Source: Armatimonadota bacterium (GTDB taxonomy: Bacteria; Armatimonadota; Fimbriimonadia; Fimbriimonadales; Fimbriimonadaceae). From it: a stretch of DNA of 64,000 bases. Positions 60,785 to 64,000 of the stretch are shown in pieces (the first letter of the stretch is position 1; every line of letters begins with the position of its first letter). Made by a program: the position numbers and the translations under genes. The notes under the pieces are model-generated. The model did not search any database, had not been told where the DNA came from, and saw only the letters and a program-made list of their open reading frames with translations. The DNA is taken from assembly GCA_018268395.1 (NCBI GenBank), contig JAFDWQ010000003.1:90495-154494 (forward strand). Direction: 5' to 3'.

Positions 60785-61625
60785 CTTCGGCCTCCTCGCC
60801 GTCAGCGCCTTGGCGCTGGCCGCCCCCCTTGTTCTTGCGGCCCTTGGCGGGCTGCTGAGCGAACGGTCCGGCGTCATGAACATCGCCCTTGAAGGTGCCA
60901 TGCTCTTCAGCGCATGTACGGCGGCGCTCGTCGGTATTCTCACCCGCTCCCCTGCCCTTGGATTGGCTGCTGCATTGGCCATCGGAACGGCGGTGATGTC
61001 GCTCCACGCCGTCTTGACCCAAGTGTTCCGGATCGATCAGATCATCAGCGGTATGGCCCTGAACGCCCTTGCCGCCGGTTCGACGGCGTTCGTCAGCAAG
61101 GCCTTTCTCGCGCAGAGCACGGTCAAAGCCGCGCTCTTCCCGTCGCAGGTGTACTGGATCGCCGCGCTCTTAGCGGTCGTCGCCGTCGCGCTGTATATGG
61201 ACCGGACGCGAGGCGGACTATGGGTCCTTGCCGTCGGGAACGATCCCGATAAGAGCCGGCAAATGGGGATCGAGCCTGTCCGGGTCCGGTTCGGCGCACT
61301 GGCGACAGGTGGCGTCCTGTGCGGACTAGCAGGGGCCCTGATCGTCAGCAACGCGGGCAATTTCACCGAGAACATGACGGCGGGGCGTGGCTACATCGCC
61401 TTGGCGGCCCTGATCATCGGATCCTGGAGGGCTTGGCCCGCGCTGGCTGCCTGTCTCGTCTTCGGGCTAGTCGAAGCCGTCCAGTTGCACTTGCAAGGCA
61501 CCAAGCTCGTCGGTGCCGAACTCCCGACTCAGTTCTGGACGTCTTTGCCATACTTGTTCACGCTCGTCGCGTTGGCCGGGCTCTTGGGGAAGAGCAGACC
61601 GCCGGCCGGGTTGGGCAAGCACTGA
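60771..61625 (+). CDS. ABC transporter permease, nucleoside type (second subunit)
   Basis: The 284-residue membrane protein has about 8 helices and the family sequences LAALGGLLSERSGVMNIALEG and DQIISGMALNALAAG, typical of the YufQ/NupQ-like partner. The start is TTG (60771) with GGAGGG about 7 nt upstream, overlapping the first permease by 14 nt. The substrate-binding lipoprotein (BmpA/Med family) expected for this importer is not beside it or elsewhere in the window. Confidence 0.92.
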   Translation: MPSIDFGLLAVSALALAAPLVLAALGGLLSERSGVMNIALEGAMLFSACTAALVGILTRSPALGLAAALAIGTAVMSLHAVLTQVFRIDQIISGMALNALAAGSTAFVSKAFLAQSTVKAALFPSQVYWIAALLAVVAVALYMDRTRGGLWVLAVGNDPDKSRQMGIEPVRVRFGALATGGVLCGLAGALIVSNAGNFTENMTAGRGYIALAALIIGSWRAWPALAACLVFGLVEAVQLHLQGTKLVGAELPTQFWTSLPYLFTLVALAGLLGKSRPPAGLGKH

Positions 61626-61631
61626 GACGCC

Positions 61632-62882
61632 ATGTTGGTATCGCTCGCGATCGTCGGGGCCACGCTTCAACCTGGGGACTTCGTGGTCGCCCGGTGTTCG
61701 GCGGCCCATCGGGTGCTCCAGTCTGCAGGTCTCCGGCTCCGCGTCGACCAAGCCGGCTTCACGTCTCGCGAGAAGACCCTGTATTCGGTCTCTTATGACC
61801 GCAAACTCGGCGTGGCCGACGTCACGGTAAACCGCAAACGACCACTGAGGGTGGTCGTCCAGGCCGAACAGACTTTTGCCTACGACGGGTCGTCCAAGCA
61901 GTACACGCAAAAGCCTCGTTCGGACGAGTCGCTCGGCCTCGCGGTCCAACACGGCCTTGAAGTCGCCGACGACGTCCTCATGGCCGTTCTCGAGGAAGGC
62001 GGCGTCGCGGGCTGGTTGAAGGAGTTCCAAGGTAAAGGCGAGTGGTCGTTCGCGAACGAACCCGGCATGCTGACGGCCGTGTGCAAGACCGACCATGGCA
62101 TGATCCTTCTCTCGATCGACGCGAAGACGGACCTCCTGCGCCATGTCGCGATCAAAGAAGCGCAATACGGGACGGATTGGCGGTTGGACTACGGTCAGAA
62201 ACCGACTGTGATCGCGTTCGAGCCGCCGCCCGGAGCGGTTAAGACGACCGAACTCCGGGCCGACACCGTCATGCCGACGTTCGGCTCTGCGGAAGCGAAA
62301 GCCGTCGTCCTGAAGCTCTTCGCCAAATACGACCATCCGAAGCGTCTTGCTTACGAAGTGTCGTCGGCCGACGAAAGGTCGCAGGTGTGGGTCTTGGCCG
62401 GAAACGTCCGTCAGAACGACGCGAAGGCCGATTGGTCGGTCGTATCGGACCGGTTCGAACTGCTCGACAAGGGTCGGGGCGACGTCGTCGAGGGCCCGGC
62501 CGCGCTGTCGAAGATCGTCGACGCGGTCGCTCGGTCCGGCACCCGGGTCGAGCCGCTGCTGAAGGCCCTGCTCCGGGGCCAGAACCCCTTCCGGATCTAC
62601 TTCGGTTCGAACTCGAACGTGACCCTCACAGGGAAGGCGACCATCCAGGGCCAGCCGTGCGCGCTGGTCGAGTCGTCGTCACGGAAGTCGAAAGTGACGC
62701 TCGTCGTCCGCAAGTCGGACGGGTTCGTTTTGAGCATGTCCTCCCGCGACGTCGGGCCGGGCGCGATGCAGGGACAGACACGCACCTTCCGCGAATTGAG
62801 CTTCGACGCTTCATCGATGAAGACGACGAGACCGGCTTCGGCCCGCACCGTCAGCCTGAGCGACTACGTGGCCCAGTCTTAG
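61632..62882 (+). CDS. LolA/DUF2092-like protein with two similar halves
   Basis: A 416-residue protein with a weak hydrophobic start (MLVSLAIVGATLQPGD). Two stretches share a 'lipoprotein-carrier-like' pattern: LRLRVDQAGF...YSVSYDRKLGVADVTVNRKRP...FAYDGSSKQYTQ in the first half (to ~200), and AYEVSSADERSQVWVLAG...FRIYFGSNS...VTLVVRKSDGFVLSM in the second. It may be two LolA/DUF2092-type beta-barrel domains; this is inference from pattern only. It follows the permease by 6 nt and precedes ftsY by 33 nt. Confidence 0.65.
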   Translation: MLVSLAIVGATLQPGDFVVARCSAAHRVLQSAGLRLRVDQAGFTSREKTLYSVSYDRKLGVADVTVNRKRPLRVVVQAEQTFAYDGSSKQYTQKPRSDESLGLAVQHGLEVADDVLMAVLEEGGVAGWLKEFQGKGEWSFANEPGMLTAVCKTDHGMILLSIDAKTDLLRHVAIKEAQYGTDWRLDYGQKPTVIAFEPPPGAVKTTELRADTVMPTFGSAEAKAVVLKLFAKYDHPKRLAYEVSSADERSQVWVLAGNVRQNDAKADWSVVSDRFELLDKGRGDVVEGPAALSKIVDAVARSGTRVEPLLKALLRGQNPFRIYFGSNSNVTLTGKATIQGQPCALVESSSRKSKVTLVVRKSDGFVLSMSSRDVGPGAMQGQTRTFRELSFDASSMKTTRPASARTVSLSDYVAQS

Positions 62883-62915
62883 CCCGGTCCAAGCTGGACC
62901 CCGGACATACTTCGG

Positions 62916-63791
62916 GTGATGTTCCGGAAGCTCATGGAGAGGGTCGACCGACTCCTCGGAAGAGGCGTTATCGACGAAGAACTCTATGAGGAACTCGAAG
63001 AAGCGCTTCTTCAAGCCGATACCCACGTCGCCGTGACCCATGCGATCATCGAAGACGTCCGCAAGGCCGTCCGTTCCGAAAAGATCACGACCCCGATCGG
63101 GATCAAGGACAGATTGCAGGACGAGATCCGCCAACGTTTCGGGCAGGGTGGGGACCCGTCTCTCAAAGTCGCCGCGACGGCCCCGACGGTCTACCTGTTC
63201 GTCGGCGTCAACGGTGTCGGCAAGACGACGTCGATCGGAAAGCTCGCCAAGCGGTTGACGTCACAGGGCCAGCGCGTCCTGCTCGCTGCCGGCGATACGT
63301 TCCGGGCGGCCGCGATCGAGCAGCTTCAGCTTTGGGCTCAAAAGTCCGGTGCGGAGTTCGTCGGCGCACAACCGGGCTCCGACCCTGCCAGCGTCCTTTT
63401 CGACGCGGTCACAGCGGCAAAGGCGCGCGGCTGTACGTACGTTCTGGCGGACACGGCCGGACGCCAGCACACGAAGGCCAACCTCATGCACGAACTTCAA
63501 AAAGTCGCCAAGGTCACGGAGAAGGCCCTTGGGCGTCCGCCCGATGAGACGCTGCTGGTGTTGGACGCCAACACGGGCCAGAACGCGATCCGCCAGGCCG
63601 AAGAATTCTCTCAGGCGACGGGTGTGACCGGTCTGGTCTTGACCAAGCTCGACGGCACGGCCCGTGGCGGCGCTTTGATCGGCGTTTGGGAGCGGTTCCG
63701 GATCCCGATCAAACTGGTCGGGACCGGTGAGAAGCCGGAGGACCTGAAGGACTTCGATGCCGCTGAGTTTTCGCGCGGCCTCTTCGACTGA
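62916..63791 (+). CDS. ftsY: Signal recognition particle receptor FtsY
   Basis: A 291-residue SRP GTPase with the N domain (to ~90) and the G domain. GTPase motifs are G1 GVNGVGKTT, the DTFRAAA insertion-box motif, DTAGR, TKLDGTARGG and GTGEKPEDL. It receives ribosome-SRP complexes at the membrane. It is the short form with no acidic A domain, so membrane binding relies on the N-terminal helix (MFRKLMERVDRLLGRG). GTG 62916 is followed directly by ATG 62919, and either could be used. Confidence 0.96.
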   Translation: MMFRKLMERVDRLLGRGVIDEELYEELEEALLQADTHVAVTHAIIEDVRKAVRSEKITTPIGIKDRLQDEIRQRFGQGGDPSLKVAATAPTVYLFVGVNGVGKTTSIGKLAKRLTSQGQRVLLAAGDTFRAAAIEQLQLWAQKSGAEFVGAQPGSDPASVLFDAVTAAKARGCTYVLADTAGRQHTKANLMHELQKVAKVTEKALGRPPDETLLVLDANTGQNAIRQAEEFSQATGVTGLVLTKLDGTARGGALIGVWERFRIPIKLVGTGEKPEDLKDFDAAEFSRGLFD

Positions 63792-63798
63792 AACGAGT

Positions 63799-63832
63799 CC
63801 GGGGCTGCGCCTCCTTGGATGCGCGGCCCCGG
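63799..63832. terminator. Hairpin terminator between ftsY and the convergent partial gene
   Basis: A 12-bp GC-rich stem with one G-T pair (63799-63810 with 63821-63832) and a 10-nt loop lies 8 nt after the ftsY stop, between two convergent genes. Confidence 0.6.
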
Positions 63833-63853
63833 TTCGTCAGATTGCGGCTCGTC

Positions 63854-64000
63854 TCAGCCGGTGACCTTGAGGAGGGCGGCGTCGATGTCGACGCACGGGG
63901 CGGCGACGGCGCTGAAGCTCCGGTAGACCTCGACCCGGCCGGACATCGTGCCCGCCGTGCCGACGTACTGCGAGAGCGGCGTCGAGGTGGCCGAACCCGT
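63854..64000 (-). CDS. C-terminal end of an unidentified protein (partial, 5' end outside window)
   Basis: The last 48 codons of a minus-strand frame are open from the right edge to a TGA at 63854. The peptide ends STPLSQYVGTAGTMSG, then RVEVYRSFSAVAAPC, and DIDAALLKVTG, with a Ser/Thr/Gly-rich, secreted-protein-like composition. It is too short for the family to be recognised. The convergent hairpin before it supports a real gene end here. Confidence 0.5.
   Translation of the reverse strand, partial: TGSATSTPLSQYVGTAGTMSGRVEVYRSFSAVAAPCVDIDAALLKVTG

Overview
The window is GC-rich, densely packed chromosomal DNA from a free-living bacterium, most likely Armatimonadota (Fimbriimonadia-like). 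The main clues are a pseudopilin whose N-terminus runs FTLIELLVVIAIIAILAAI followed by FPVFAQAK, a PEP-CTERM/exosortase system, several large secreted Asp-box (BNR) propeller proteins, the futalosine menaquinone enzyme MqnE, and near-absence of Shine-Dalgarno sequences at many starts. The taxonomic call is an inference from gene content. No phage, insertion sequence or CRISPR array is visible, and no gene-free stretch exceeds 300 bases.

Layout. 1-7.1 kb: the end of a membrane glycosyltransferase-like protein, a secreted BNR protein, a creatininase-family hydrolase, rmuC and small proteins. 7.1-11.2 kb (minus): gatC-gatA-membrane protein-ispE-nucleotidyltransferase-small ORF in one tight operon. 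11.2-17.5 kb: a thioredoxin-fold DUF255-type protein without its CxxC, tRNA-Ser(CGA), then an envelope block on the minus strand (sugar transferase, exosortase, EpsI, polytopic membrane protein). 17.6-22 kb: the Hen1-Pnkp RNA repair pair and a DinB-fold protein. 22-28.5 kb: glmS, ugd, citrate synthase, a PEP-CTERM protein (likely exosortase substrate) and a methylisocitrate-lyase-like enzyme. 28.5-30.4 kb: a membrane class III nucleotide cyclase and an M15 dipeptidase.

30.4-35.4 kb (minus) is the most interesting region. It holds a four-gene operon with overlapping or 1-nt junctions: ECF sigma factor, a 177-residue helical-plus-beta protein, a TPR-CHAT (caspase-like) protease and a secreted subtilisin. 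It looks like a self-contained protease-controlled transcription switch, analogous in parts (TPR-CHAT plus sigma factor) to the CRISPR-linked Craspase system but without any CRISPR component here.

35.4-38.9 kb carries a probable cysteine-sulfur disposal set: a class V PLP enzyme lacking the desulfurase cysteine, cysteine dioxygenase and a YeiH-type exporter. 38.9-47.2 kb: a lipoprotein, galT, tRNA-Ile(GAT), mqnE, a beta-helix protein, a class II aldolase, a membrane protein and a xylose-isomerase-like protein. 47.3-54.5 kb: a DUF4139 protein, a second BNR protein and a 1109-residue PKD protein. 54.6-64 kb: gltX, a pseudopilin-lipoprotein pair, a hydroxyisobutyrate-dehydrogenase-like enzyme leading a nucleoside-type ABC transporter, a LolA-like protein, ftsY and the 3' end of an unidentified gene.

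A recurrent regulatory feature is a TANNNT-like -10 box ending 6-8 nt before the start codon (rmuC, gatC, glmS, gltX, prpB-like and others), implying frequent leaderless transcripts. Several start codons below were chosen with that in mind.
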